NCBI GenBank assembly: GCA_019914945.1
Contig: CM034108.1
Span: forward strand, 7,760,001-7,824,000
DNA from: Typha latifolia
Lineage: Eukaryota; Streptophyta; Magnoliopsida; Poales; Typhaceae
Direction of reading: 5' to 3'
Length of the DNA stretch: 64,000 nt
This document shows positions 11,301 through 21,954 of the stretch, piece by piece. The position numbers were made by a program, and so were the translations under genes. The notes under the pieces were generated by a model. That model was not told the DNA's origin, did not search any database, and saw only the letters and a list, made by a program, of their open reading frames with translations. Position 1 is the stretch's first letter, and the number at the start of each line of letters is the position of its first letter.

Positions 11301-11740
11301 TGATATATTTAGTTAGGGTCTTTTCTTATTGCATTAATTGTTTATTTTTACTAAAATAAAATTCTTGTAGGTCACGTTCGAACGCGGAAGGGGTCGCGTT
11401 CGAATGCTCTTGTGAGCGCCTACATCAGGTTCTTAAAAACAGATAACGCAAAATATGTGTTCGAACGCAATTGGGTGCGTTTGAACGTTGCGTTCAAACG
11501 CCTGCATCGCGTTAGCACATACAAAGAACGTCTTTTGTGCGTCCAAACGCGATCGACGGGAATCTTCTAAAATTAGGGTTAATAATTGTATTTTAGCTTG
11601 TTGGCTAGCATCTATAAAGGTGTGGATGGCAGCCAAAATCATCATGCTATTGGATTATTGATTTCTTGCCTCCTATCTTTTCTCTATTCTCTCTATCCTA
11701 ATCTCCCTCCTCCTTCTTCACCAACCTACTACCTCTACAA
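11301..11740 (+). repeat. LTR3 family fragment inserted in copia
   Basis: Starts TGATATATTTAGTTAGGGTC, as at 57517, and contains several TTCGAA-type palindromes, a TATA box near 11613 and the leader GCCTCCTATCT. It stops at about 11740, where the full LTR of about 826 bp continues, so the 3' half is deleted and no target duplication can be matched. It separates copia gag from copia protease. Confidence 0.8.
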
Positions 11741-12270
11741 TTACCTTTATCCTCAAGCCATTTCTTAAAATTTGGCACATTTCTTTTTCATGTGTCCTTT
11801 CTTTTTATAGAAGAAACACTTGGCTTTTTTCTTGATATCAGCTTGGGGTGGTGTTTTACCCTTCCCCTTCTGATTAGGATGAGTCTTCCTTTTCCTATGG
11901 GTTGTAGTCAATATTGCACTTTCACCTAGCTCCATCACCAGCCTCCTTTCTTCTTGAACACACATGGTCAATAACTTATTGATTGACCAATTTTCTTTAT
12001 GTGTGTTGTATGAGATCTTGAAAGACTTGTACTGTTGTGGGAGAGTGTTTAGGATATAGTGCACTAAGAAGGTTTCAGACATCTCAATAGTTTCTTGAGT
12101 TGAGCTGCAATGTCCCTAATCTACATGATGTGCTCATGCACATCTTTGACATTGGTGAATCTTAGAGAAGAGAACTTCATAATTAGAGTGCTTGCTAAAA
12201 CCTTTTCTAAAGTGACGAACTGGCCATCAATGGCCTTAAGCAAGTCTCGGATATTTTCATGTTGATCCAT
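11741..12270 (-). pseudogene. gag: Ty1/copia gag
   Basis: The probable start is the ATG at 12270-12268 (MDQHENIRDLLKAIDGQF), followed by ISETFLVHYILNTLPQQYKS-like text, typical of the UBN2 Gag family, and by a basic stretch. The zinc knuckle reads CFFYKKKGHMKKKC; the second Cys of CCHC is Tyr, so zinc binding is lost. Stop codons lie near 12118 and 12070. It is upstream of the protease relic in the same element. Confidence 0.85.
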
Positions 12271-12289
12271 TGAACCACGAATACTAGTA

Positions 12290-13158
12290 GATATTTTGGT
12301 CTTAATTAAAAAAATTGAAACTTACGTGATTACTTAGGTATATTTTTAAACCAATTAAAAAACGTAAGAAATGCCCTATGAGATAAGATCTATCACACGC
12401 TATCAATAATAATATGCGAAAAATAAAGTGTGAAAAAGACGATTGCAAACACAACTTTTACATGGAAAAACCCAAAATTGGGTAAAAATCCATGGATCCA
12501 AACTCGGATAGAAACCAATCACTAAAACCTGTAGTAGTTAACAAGAAGCTTAGATCACCTGTCGATCCCCACGACTTAATCTGTACCAACTTTGCTCGCT
12601 AGACCCTGCGACACACTACTTCCCGTGATAGGTTTCCAAACCTCACTGACCTCAAGGTTGATCCTTCCATCTTAGTGACCCTTGAGACGTAGTTCTTATA
12701 GATCGATGATAATGGGTTGAGATGAGAATGATTAAGCATGTTCCATTCAAAGCTAAGAATTGATCTTCAATGGCCTCCAAAATATAATCTTCAGATTAAT
12801 AATTGATGGTCCTTCTTTATAGGGTTAAATTAAACTCTTTTATATTCTTAGAGATAAAATAAGTATCTCTTAGAGATAAGATAAATATCTCTTCAAAAAT
12901 TCTCAATAGATTCTCCTAGAGATAAGATAAATATAGATAGACCCAAATCTAAGTCAAATCACCTAAGATTGTTCGAATGGGCTCGAATGCCTATTATTTT
13001 CTTCTTTCTTGGGAAAATGCATTCAAATGCTCGATGGTCCGTTCGAACGGCGAGCATACTATTGAATGCAAAGTTGTTATTCTTGTGCCCTTGGGTATTT
13101 TTTAATTATATTTTGAAACATAATTTGCCAATTATATTAGTACAAATAAAACCTAACA
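12290..13158 (-). repeat. probable copia LTR
   Basis: On the minus strand, TTGCCAAAGGGGAAG (13178-13164) looks like a copia polypurine tract followed by TGTTAGGT, a typical copia LTR start. The segment leads down to the copia gag start. It carries the AACACAACTTTTACATGG and CCCAAAATTGGG type text seen in plant copia LTRs, and TTCGAA motifs near 12970-13050. The lower boundary and the primer binding site were not identified. A polypurine tract upstream of a gag-proximal LTR would fit a tandem copia arrangement. Confidence 0.45.
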
Positions 13159-13695
13159 ATCTTCCCCTTTGGCAATTTGTAGAAAAATATAATTTCCTAA
13201 AATACAAAGTGTTTACTCATAACAATGTATATATACATCCAAAATCCTACACAACTTCAACAAGCATACCTAGTGAAATGCATGTGAGGCTATAAAAATA
13301 AATTAACAATTCATAGTAAACCAAACCAAAATGACTAACTCCATTATATATCACTCTCCCCTTTTTTATCATAAATTGACAAAGAATGCAATCATATTTC
13401 CTTAAAAATATTATAAGTCTCAAATCCAATTTTCAAGTATTCAAAGACAAAAATGATTCACAAATCAAAAGATTTAACACTCGAGTTCATGCATCATATT
13501 CAAATATTTTTGGTTGACGCACGCAAGAATTTTAAATTGACTTATGAAAGAAGTCAAACTCATTATAAAGTCAAGAGAAAATAGATGCACAAATATTTAC
13601 ATTAGCATATTATAAACTAAGCGGTTTGATCACTCAAAATTGTCAAAAAAAGAAATATCCAATTATATTGTCTCGATAATTCGTTCTAGTAAAGC
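13159..13695 (-). other. probable copia 3' internal region, no gene
   Basis: AT-rich, without a long open frame. On the minus strand it holds ATAAAAAAGGGGAGAG near 13360, a purine tract common at the 3' end of plant copia interiors. Nothing else is recognised. Confidence 0.3.
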
Positions 13696-15021
13696 ACGAA
13701 ACTAGGGGTGGCAAATCTTAACCCGACTCTTAATCGGGTTTGCATTTAGCATAATCGAGTTTGGGTCGTAAACGTGTCAACCCGCCTAACTCGTTTAATA
13801 ATCGGGTCGTGTTTAGATTTATATAGATGACCCGTTTTGACCTGTTTAAGTATATGGATCGGGTCAAGTCGGGTCAACCTGCAAAACCGCTAACTCGCAA
13901 ACCCATATATATATATATATAAGGTAACTCAAGTCTAAAACCTAAATCACCCTCTCATTCTCTCCACTCTCCATTCTCCAGCTGTAGCCACCTCATCTCA
14001 CCAAAAGGGGGAAAAACATTTCGTCGTGCCTCCTCTCTCTCCTTTCTCTCCGACCGTTGTTTGCCGCCTACCGTGAGCCGCCCTTACTTCTGGAGCACCA
14101 ATTGCGGTGACCCATGAGCTCGACGAAGATAGATACAAGATCGCCGCCGCAATTGAGGTAGACGCAGTGGTCACGGTAGGTAATGATGATGGCGTCAGAT
14201 TTAGTGATAGTGGCCTCCATGCCAACTTCAACGACCTCTTGGTCGTCGTAGACGTGGTAGAAGCCATGAATGAGCTTCGTCTTGTCTAGGGAGTCGGCGG
14301 TGATCTCCATGCGACGGGATGGTGGACATGGTTTGGAAGGAGAGGAGGTCTGTCGACGAAGCGGGATAGGGGATCGATTTGGTTACTGGTGAAGGGGATG
14401 CTCGTCTCGGTTGTTAGGGTTTCATCGCTAGAGGCAGAGGAGAAGCCACGAAGAGTGACAATGAGGAAATGGATGGAGGAGGTGGAAGAAGAAGAAAGGT
14501 GACAGAGGAATGCCATGGTTGTAGTCTCCTAAAAATGGGAAGGTAGAGGAGGAAGAAGAGCAAGTATTTTATTATTATTATTATTATTTTGAAATTTAGG
14601 AAGAAGAGCAAGTAGAGGAAATGGATTAATACTTCGGTAGGACATGTGACACATGTTTGGCCTGAGGAGATTAACACATATGTATTAGGATTGTAATTTT
14701 AATTATGCATGAGTTTTGAGTGGTAATAAGTTATTTTGTATGTATACTACATTATTTATATAGGATAAATCAAGAAATATTGAATTTTATATAAGATTCA
14801 TATTAAACAGGTTAGGCAGATCGTGTTAGCATGTTGTGTTAACCCAACCCATTTATTAAATGGGTTAGGCGGGTTGGGTCATGTTACCCATTTATTAATC
14901 GGGTTGTGTTTATGTTTACCAAATACAAGCCATTTACTAATCAGGTCGTGTTCGTGTCAAGATAAAGTTGACCCGACCCAAACCCGCTTAACCCGACCCG
15001 ATTACCACCCCTACACGAAAC
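13696..15021. mobile_element. hAT-type transposon with perfect 8-bp target duplication
   Basis: CACGAAAC occurs at 13696-13703 and again at 15014-15021. Between them the element (13704-15013, 1310 bp) begins TAGGGGTGGCAAATC and ends GATTACCACCCCTA, so the ends are inverted repeats. Subterminal regions are full of GGGTCGGGTT-type repeats in both orientations. The ends and the 8-bp TSD are those of a common plant hAT family. There is no transposase; the centre holds a host gene fragment. Confidence 0.95.
14068..14516 (-). pseudogene. captured fragment of pyruvate dehydrogenase E1-alpha
   Basis: The minus strand starts with MAFLCHLSSSSTSS, a Ser-rich presequence as in mitochondrial proteins, and continues [18 protein letters not shown], the start of plant mitochondrial E1-alpha. 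After a frameshift near 14345, 14310-14068 reads [17 protein letters not shown], then [37 protein letters not shown] and SKGGS. These match, in order, the conserved N-terminal blocks of the TPP-dependent E1-alpha family (MEIAADSLYKAKLIRGF, YDGQEAVAVGMEAA, AYRDHC, ELMGR, KGKGGSMH). The thiamine-diphosphate motif lies further C-terminal in the family and is absent. The piece is wholly inside the hAT element, so I infer transposon capture. A frameshift and many substitutions make it non-functional. Confidence 0.88.
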
Positions 15022-15216
15022 CATAAGGCAATTCTAAGACATCAAACATCAAAAGAAGACACTAACTAAAGTCAAACCAAACTTAGTTCACATTTTACCC
15101 TTTCAATGCAAGAACAAATTCTTTTTGCTTTTCATTTTTTTATTTTTCTCTCCTTTTTTTATATCAAATAACCATTTTGGTGCAACGACGGATTTCACAC
15201 ACGAGTTAAGTAGCGT
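15022..15216. other. short AT-rich interval without gene
   Basis: Between the hAT element and the family R fragment. It contains a T-rich run and no recognisable feature; by position it may be the continuation of the copia-related sequence left of the hAT insertion. Confidence 0.3.
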
Positions 15217-15490
15217 GATAGGCAAGCAAGGATGGTTCCACCAGGGCCAGTTGTAGATGAACCCATCCGACGAGTGAACTACTATGGAGATCACCTTGGA
15301 GATCAAGATCTATGGGCGAGTCAATACGATCTGGAACCACGGCGAGTTAATCAAAACCAAAGGAGGGATCATCAACCCTTCATGGTGCATCCTCCTCCGG
15401 TTAGACAAGAACTTGGACATGATCCGGAATGAGACAACGGCATCCGTGGACAAATCGTGCATCTCGAATTCCCCAAGTTCAAAGGTGGCG
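15217..15490 (+). pseudogene. gag: outer family R element, gag part 1
   Basis: From AGGCAAGCAAGGATGG onward it is co-linear with 16850-17105 of the inner element (EPIRRVNYYGDHLGDQDLWA, MVHPPPVRQE, FPKFKGG), with one nonsense codon at the same GA-rich site. It breaks off at 15490 where the inner element is inserted. Its reading resumes at 19863 with the duplicated TGGCG. The LTR and beginning of this element are missing to the left. Confidence 0.88.
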
Positions 15491-16454
15491 TGATACGATT
15501 CGGACTTCACCGACGTCGTCTCGAGCATGGATTCGCTTTAGGAGTGTTTTTGTTTCATGTTTTAGTGTTTAATTTCCATTAAAATAAGTTTTCTGTAAGT
15601 CGCGTTCGAACGCGGGTGGAGTGAGTTCGAACGCGGTTTGTGAACGGGGTTGTGAACGTGGTGAAGAGAATGTACTGTGCGTTTGAACGCACTATGAACG
15701 CCTGCATCGCGTTCACAAATATCGACAGGCGCGTTCGAACGCCTGCATCGCGTTCGCAAATCCAGAAGAGCGAACTCGGTGCGTTCGAACGCGGTCGGGC
15801 GAGTTCGAACGCGGTCGACGAAAATTGTGTTTTTAGGGTTAATTTAAGTTGTTGGTTAGCCTATAAAAGGATGTGGTAGCAACCAAATTGATTATTGATT
15901 ATTGAGATTGAGTTTTTCCTTGCCTCCTTCGTCTTCTTCGCTCCCGTTCTCTCAATCCCCGGCAACGCCGCTTCTAACCTCCCTCGTCCGGCTAATCACC
16001 CAAGTCCCTTAGGGGTGGCCCTCTTCTCCCCCTTCGTCCAATCTATCCAACATTTGCCCTAATCCTTCCATCAACCACAACCCTTCCACCATCACTTTTC
16101 ACCGGTGCCACCATATTAACGCCGGTCCACCATCCACCATTACCTAGGATCTCGTGCCTCCATCCACGGATCAATAACAGAGCATCTTGACGTTCGTCCA
16201 CTAAACGAACGATATCTCGAGATCCCCTACTCCGATTCGCCTGAAACTTGATTTGTTGGAAAGCTCTTTTCCGGGCCTACAATATATCAAACTTTCACGT
16301 CGATCCGATGGCGGAATATTTCGGGATCTTATTTCAAACTTCCGTGCCAGATCTAGTCCAGATCAAGAATTGGAAGAGATCGACCCTTCACCAAAAAGGC
16401 GAGATCGTATCAAGCTGGTATCAAAGCTCCATAGCCAGAGGCGTGATCGTATCA
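15491..16454 (+). repeat. family R LTR, copy C (5' LTR)
   Basis: 964 bp, TGATACGAT to ATCGTATCA. It has the TTCGAA palindrome array (15602-15815), TATAAAAG at 15862-15869, and a CT-rich leader. The LTR terminus is duplicated: ATCGTATCA ends at 16412 and again at 16454, 42 bp later. Confidence 0.93.
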
Positions 16455-16458
16455 AGCT

Positions 16459-16471
16459 TGGTATCAGAGCC
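16459..16471 (+). other. primer binding site for initiator tRNA-Met
   Basis: TGGTATCAGAGCC, four bases after the LTR, is complementary to the 3' end of plant initiator tRNA-Met, the usual minus-strand primer of plant LTR retrotransposons. An imperfect second copy lies 42 bp upstream, inside the LTR. Confidence 0.92.
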
Positions 16472-16496
16472 ACCGTTCCTCGGACAACCGCTTCCA

Positions 16497-18263
16497 ATGA
16501 CGACAACCAGATCCATGCCTGCACGGCGAGATGATGAAGAAGAGATTCTCCCAATAGAGGAGGGAGAAACGATTGCAGGGACTTCCACCCGTGCAACCGC
16601 CCGATCTAATCAGAATACGGAAGAACCTAGCGTTCAAGCCGTGTTGGGGTCTCTTTCAGAGCAAATGGCCATCAACAACCAGATGATGATGGAGATGATG
16701 CGGGAACTACAGGCGACAAGGGAAGCAATGGCGAACGGGAAAGCACCATCGACCCCACGACGCGAGTCCACCCCCTTGAACCCACCGCCACCAGTTCAGC
16801 CTTTGCAACCACAAGAGTCGCTGCTACCACCACCCTATGGGCAGAGGCAAGCAAGGATGGTTACACCAGGTCTAGTTGCAGGTGAACCCATCCGACGGGT
16901 GAACCACTATGGAGATCTCCTTGGAGATCAAGATCCGTGGGCGGGTCAATACGATCCGGAACCACGGCAAGTTAATCAAAACCGAAGGAAGGATCATCAA
17001 CCCTTCATGGTGCACCCTCCCCCGGTTAGACAAGGACATGATCCGGAATGAGACAATGGCATCCGTGGACAAGTCGTGCGTCTTGAATTCCCCAAGTTCA
17101 AAGGTGGCGACCTGATCGATTGGTTGTATAGGGCGGAGCAATTCTTTGCATACCAAGGAACGACGGAAGAGTACAAGGTGACGCTTGCGAGCTTCCACCT
17201 TGAGGATGCGGCGCTTCATTGGTTTCGAGCAGCCAATGCCACTGAGGCTATCGAAACTTGGGCTGAATTTTGCGCTGATATCACATGGCGATTTGGAGCA
17301 TCGGGATATGAAGACTTTGATGCTCTCCTCTCAAAGACGGTGCAAAAAACCACGGTTGGGTCATACCAAGAAGAATTTGAGAGGATTAGTAGCCGATGTC
17401 ATCCACCATAGACGGATCAGCAACTTCGCAACACCTTCATCTCTGGGCTGCGGGGTGACATACAAGCCGATGTGAGGGCTTTAAGGCCTAGAACCTTAAA
17501 GGAGGCCTTCGAAGATGCGGTGCTTATGGAAGACAAACATAGGGCCATGAAGATACACTTGAAACAGAGTTGGATGAGCCAAGGAAGCCGCAATCAAGCT
17601 CAACCAAACATAGCGGCGGGAAATACTATCGGAGTACCAAGGGTTGCTGCTACAGTGGTACCTCCTCGAGCACCCTTGAAGCCATCCCAAGATGTGAAGT
17701 ATGCACCTAGAGGTCCGGGACGAGCACTCACACCTGCCCAAGTGGAGGAACGAAGGGCCAAAGGTCTATGCTTCCGTTGTGATGAGAACTTTGTACCCGG
17801 GCATCGCTGCGCTAAACCGATGGGATCGGTGATGCTAATCGATGGATCGGAGGAAGCTGAGGATGAGTTTGCAGCTGAAGGTGCAGATGTGGTTGGACAT
17901 CAAGGAGAAGAAGCTGAGGAGCAACACGTGGAGGACATGATAGCCGAAATCTCCCTCCATGCCTATTCGGGGACAGCTGCGCCAAAGGCCTTGCGGGTGA
18001 ACGGTGTAGTCAAGAAAACTACAGTGAGAATCTTGATTGACACCGGGTCCACCCACAACTTCATTGACAAGAGGCTCCTTAGGAAGATTGGGCTCGAGTC
18101 GGAACCCACGGAAGGTTTTGATGTGACTATCGGAGATGGCACCACATTGCGAGCAGATTTTATTTGTGGAGGTGTGGAATTAAAGGTACAAGGCCAAACT
18201 TTCACATTGGATCTTTATCCATTGGCCTTGCGAAGTGCCGGCTTCAAAGCTTGGGGCCCGTAA
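16497..18263 (+). pseudogene. gag: family R gag-protease, two nonsense codons
   Basis: From the first ATG after the primer binding site a single frame runs to 18263, broken only by TGA at 17049 (Arg in relatives) and TAG at 17409 (HPPWTDQQ in the sister copy). An N-terminal linker with a Met-rich helix (MMMEMMRELQATREAMA) is followed by the capsid domain (FPKFKGGDLIDWLYRAEQFF, LHWFRAA, LSKTVQKTTVG). Then come the knuckle CFRCDENFVPGHRC (about 17769-17810) and the protease ILIDTGSTHNFID (about 18030-18070). The knuckle and protease resemble Reina-type chromoviruses. A deletion near 18243 shifts the frame out of protease. Both stops could be explained by C-to-T change on one strand or the other. 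Confidence 0.9.
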
Positions 18264-18938
18264 CATTTGATTTCTCAAACCTCACACTGACATTTCGAAG
18301 GAATGGACGAAGGGTGTTGCTGGATGGAAATCAACCGCAACAGGGGCCAACATTGCAACCATTTGTGGGCTTTCCTTGTGTAGGGGACCAAGCTCTACTA
18401 TTGCAAATGGCTGTCGCTAAACCTAACTCGAGTCATTGGGAGGACCAAATCCGGATCCACCAACTGCATCTAACTCGACCTCCCGAGCGCAATCGGATGC
18501 ACCAGATTTCTATTGCTGAACTGACATTGAGTCAAGTGGTTCGACCACCCGACACCAAGTGGACTCAATGTAGATGGACCCGAATTCCACCTTGGGTTAG
18601 TTGGAGTACAAGTATCCAAGCTCGACTGAGGATGAACCCCTTTGAGGTGGTTATGGTCGCACTACCCCTATCTTGCGTGCCTACGAAAGACTCACGGCGA
18701 CGGATAGGACCGAGCTTGACTTGGAACTTGCTGATCGAGAATCGAGCGGCTAATGCCCTTTCGCGCCAACTTGACACGAGTGAGCTTGCCTCTTTCTCAG
18801 CACCAACATTTCCTATATCTTCAGATATGTGGGAAAACCAATGCAGAAGATCATACCATGGAGGAACTTAAGTCAGAGTTCAAAGATCGCTTCACAAACT
18901 TCAAACCTTGAGGACAAGGTTGCGGAAGCGTGGTGGAT
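18264..18938 (+). pseudogene. protease tail, unexplained segment, RNase H end and polypurine tract
   Basis: In another frame the protease tail reads VTFDFSNLTLTFRRNGRR. From about 18383 an unrecognised open segment follows (QMAVAKPNSSHWEDQIRIHQ and on, to about 18730). It joins RNase H at NRAANALSRQLDTSELASF, after which the reading goes to SSDMWE in place of integrase. The orphan segment and the integrase-less joint are also in element A, and the integrase-less joint is in the element at 27820-28523. The purine-rich tract before the LTR is AGGACAAGGTTGCGGAAGCG. Confidence 0.75.
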
Positions 18939-19862
18939 TGATACGATTCGGACTTCACCGACGTCGTCTCGAGCATGGATTCACTTTAGGAGTGTTTTTG
19001 TTTCATGTTTTAGTGTTTAATTTCCATTAAAATAAGTTTTCTGTAAGTCGCGTTCGAACGCGGGTGGAGTGAGTTCGAACGCGGTTTGTGAACGGGGTTG
19101 TGAACGTGGTGAAGAGAATGTACTGTGCGTTCGAACGCACTGTGAACGCCTGCATCACGTTCGCAAATCCAGAAGAGCGAACTCGGTGCGTTCGAACGCG
19201 GTCGAGCGAGTTCGAACGCGAACGACGAAAATTGTGTTTTTAGGGTTAATTTAAATTGTTGGTTAGCCTATAAAAGGATGTGGTAGGCAACCAAATTGAT
19301 TATTGATTATTGAGATTGAGTTTTGCCTTGCCTCCTTCGTCTTCTTCGCTACCGTTCTCTCAATCCCCGGCGACGTCGCTTCTAACCTCCCTCGTCCGCC
19401 TAATCACCTTAGTCCCTTAGGGGTGGCCCTCTTCTCCCCCTTCGTCCAATCTATCCAACACTTGCCCTAATCCTTCCATCAACCACAACCCTTCCACCAT
19501 CACTTTTCACCGGTGCCACCACATTAACGCCGGTCCACCATCCACCATTACCTAGGATCTCGTGCCTCCATCCACGGATCCAAAACAGAGCATCCTGACA
19601 TTCGTCCACTAAACGAACGATATCGCGAGCTCCCCAACTCCGATTCGCCTGAAACGTGATTTGTTGGAAAGCTCTTTTCCGGGCCTACAATATATCAAAA
19701 TTTCACGTCGATCCGACGGCGGAATATTTCGATATCTTATTTCAAACGTCCGTGCCAGATCTAGTCCAGATCAAGAATTGGAAGAGATCGACCCTTCACC
19801 AAAAAGGCGAGATCGTATCAAGCTGGTATCAGAGCTCCATAGCCAGAGGCGTGATCGTATCA
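18939..19862 (+). repeat. family R LTR, copy D (3' LTR)
   Basis: 924 bp with the same ends as copy C. It differs from copy C mainly by a gap of about 40 bp in the palindrome array. TATAAAAG is at 19269-19276; the doubled terminus ends at 19820 and 19862. The high similarity to copy C indicates a relatively recent insertion. Confidence 0.93.
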
Positions 19863-21086
19863 TGGCGATCTGATCGATTGGTTGTATAGGGCGGAGCAAT
19901 TCTTCGCATACGAAGGTGGCGGAAGAATACAAGGTGACGCTTGTGAGCTTCCACCTTGAAGATGCGGCACTTCATTGGTTTCGAGCAGCCAATGCCAATT
20001 AGGCTATCAGAACTTTGGCTGAATATTGTGCTGATATCACGCGGCGATTTGGAGTGTCAGGGTATGAAGACTTCGATGCTCTCCTCTCAAAGACGGTGCA
20101 AAAGACCACGGTTGGAGCATACCAAAACGAATTTGAGAGGATAAGTAGCATATGTCATCCCCCATGGACGGATCAGCAACTTTGCAGCACCTTCATCTCT
20201 GGGCTGCGGGGAGACATAGAAGCCGATGTGAGGGCTTTAAGGCCTATAATTTTAAAGGAATCTTTCGAAGATGCGGTGCTCATGGAAGATAGGGCCATAA
20301 AGTTACACTTGAAACAAAATTGGACGAGCCAAGGAAGCTGCAATCAAGCTCAACCAACCATAGCGGCGAGAAATGTTACCAACGTACCGAGGACCGCTGC
20401 TGCAATGGTGCCTCCTCGAGCACCCCTGAAGCTATCCCAAGATGTGAAGTACGCACCTAGAGGTCTGGAATGAACACTCACACTTGCTTAAGTGGAGGAA
20501 CAAAGAGCCAAAGACCTATGCTTTCGTTGTGATGAGAAGTTTGTACCCGGGCGTCGCTGCGCTAAACCAATGGGATCAGTGATGCTAATAGATGGATTGG
20601 AGGATGTGGAGGATGAGTTTGCAGCTAAAAATGCAGGTGTGGCTGGACATCAAGGAGAAGTAGCTGAGGAGCAACCCGTGGAGGACATGATAGCCGAAAT
20701 CTCCCTCCATGCCTATTCAGGGACAGTCGCACCAAAGACTTTGCGGGTGAACGGTGTAGTCAAGAAAACCACATTAAGAATGTTGATCGACACCGGGTCC
20801 ACCCTCAACTTCATTGACAAGAGGCTCCTTAAGAAGATTGGGCTCGAGTCGGATCCCACGGAAGGGTTCGATGTGACGATTGGAGATGACACCACATTGC
20901 GAGCGAATTTTTTTTTTGTGGAGGTGTGGAATTGAAGGTGCAAGGCCAAACTTTCACATTGGATCTAAATCCGTTGGCCTTGCGAGGTGCCGACAAAATT
21001 TTGGGGACTCAATGGATTCGAAGCTTGGGGCATGTGACATTTGACTTTACAAACCTCTCAATGACATTTTAGAGGAATGACCAGAG
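19863..21086 (+). pseudogene. gag: outer family R element, gag part 2 and protease
   Basis: Continues the gag frame cut at 15490 (DLIDWLYRAEQFFAY in shifted frames), then LSKTVQKTTVGAYQNEFERI (20015 on), the knuckle CFRCDEKFVPGRRC with His replaced by Arg, and the protease MLIDTGSTLNFIDKR (20492-20935). A T-run frameshift at about 20910 follows, then LALRGADKILGTQWI and LGHVTFDFTNLSMTF to 21070. It is more decayed than the inner copy, in line with its being the older, invaded element. Confidence 0.9.
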
Positions 21087-21954
21087 AGTGCTGCTGTATG
21101 TAAATCAACAGCTGATTGAACTTCCAAGCATAAGGGACACAAGTGAGCTCGTCTCTTTCTCAGCACACACTTTTCCTTTTTTCCTAGATCTACGGAGAGC
21201 TAGCGCATGGGATAGTGAACTGGTCCGACTCATGGAGGAGTTAAGAGAGAACCCATCAAGCCACCCCGAGCACGAGGAGCGCAATGGGTTGGTACTCGAG
21301 CACGGGCGGATCAAGGTACCCGTGGACGAAGAGCTACAGAGACTATTGATGGCACACTTCCATAATACTCCTATAGTAGGCCATGAAGGGGTCTTACGTA
21401 CCTACAAGTGGCTGGCCCAAAACTGTACATGGACAACGATAAAGTCGAACGTGAAGAAATATGTGCATGAATGCCAAATCTGCTAACGAGTCAAATTACA
21501 GACGTTCAAACCCAACGGGCTGTTGCAACCACTACCTATACCGGAGCATATTTGGGAGGACATTTCCATGGACTTCACCGAAGGGCTGCCGGAGGTCCGA
21601 GGACAATCGGTGGTGTTTGATGAGGTGGATCAATGGGTGTTCATTCAAGCTCAACCGTACCAGCAATCTACATTGAGACCAATTTTGAACCAGAAGTTGG
21701 GTTATAAGTACTATGGTTCGTACCGAGTTCTACAACGAATCGGGCTAGTAGCTTACCTGTTGGACCTACCTGAGGGAACCAGAATACATCCGGTCTTCCA
21801 TGTATCGGCATTGAAGGCCCAGATCAGGCCTAACCATGTGGTGGGTTCGGCCTTGCCCGAACCAATGGAGGAAGATAGCCCCACTGAACCGGTCCGTCTT
21901 AGGCCGCAGGAGAAGACTCCATGGATCCAAATTGGAGCTACCACTTTCCTTTAG
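21087..21954 (+). pseudogene. pol: outer family R element, integrase remnants
   Basis: RT and most of RNase H are deleted; the text jumps to DTSELVSFSAHTFPFF. The integrase zinc finger follows (RLLMAHFHNTPIVGHEGVLR, YVHECQIC), then [20 protein letters not shown] with the first catalytic Asp. A second deletion removes the rest of the core. The C-terminal domain remains: [20 protein letters not shown] and [14 protein letters not shown]. This copy shows that the family once had integrase, unlike the three deleted copies in this window. No LTR is seen after it. Confidence 0.88.

Larger units (their letters stand above)
15491..19862 (+). mobile_element. family R gypsy element, non-autonomous (element C-D)
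   Basis: Complete by structure: LTR 15491-16454, primer binding site 16459-16471, gag-protease 16497-18263, an unexplained segment, RNase H end and polypurine tract, LTR 18939-19862. The 5-bp duplication TGGCG flanks it (15486-15490 and 19863-19867). The target is gag of an older family R copy, so a family member has hit its own family. Reverse transcriptase and integrase are missing, so it depends on proteins from elsewhere. Confidence 0.95.

Noticed and set aside
13998..14289. Alternative open frames on both strands within the hAT element
   Set aside because: They overlap the E1-alpha frame, which is the only one with family similarity.
16459..16471. tRNA-like signal
   Set aside because: Only the 13-base complement of tRNA-Met, next to an LTR; no tRNA cloverleaf. 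It is a primer binding site.
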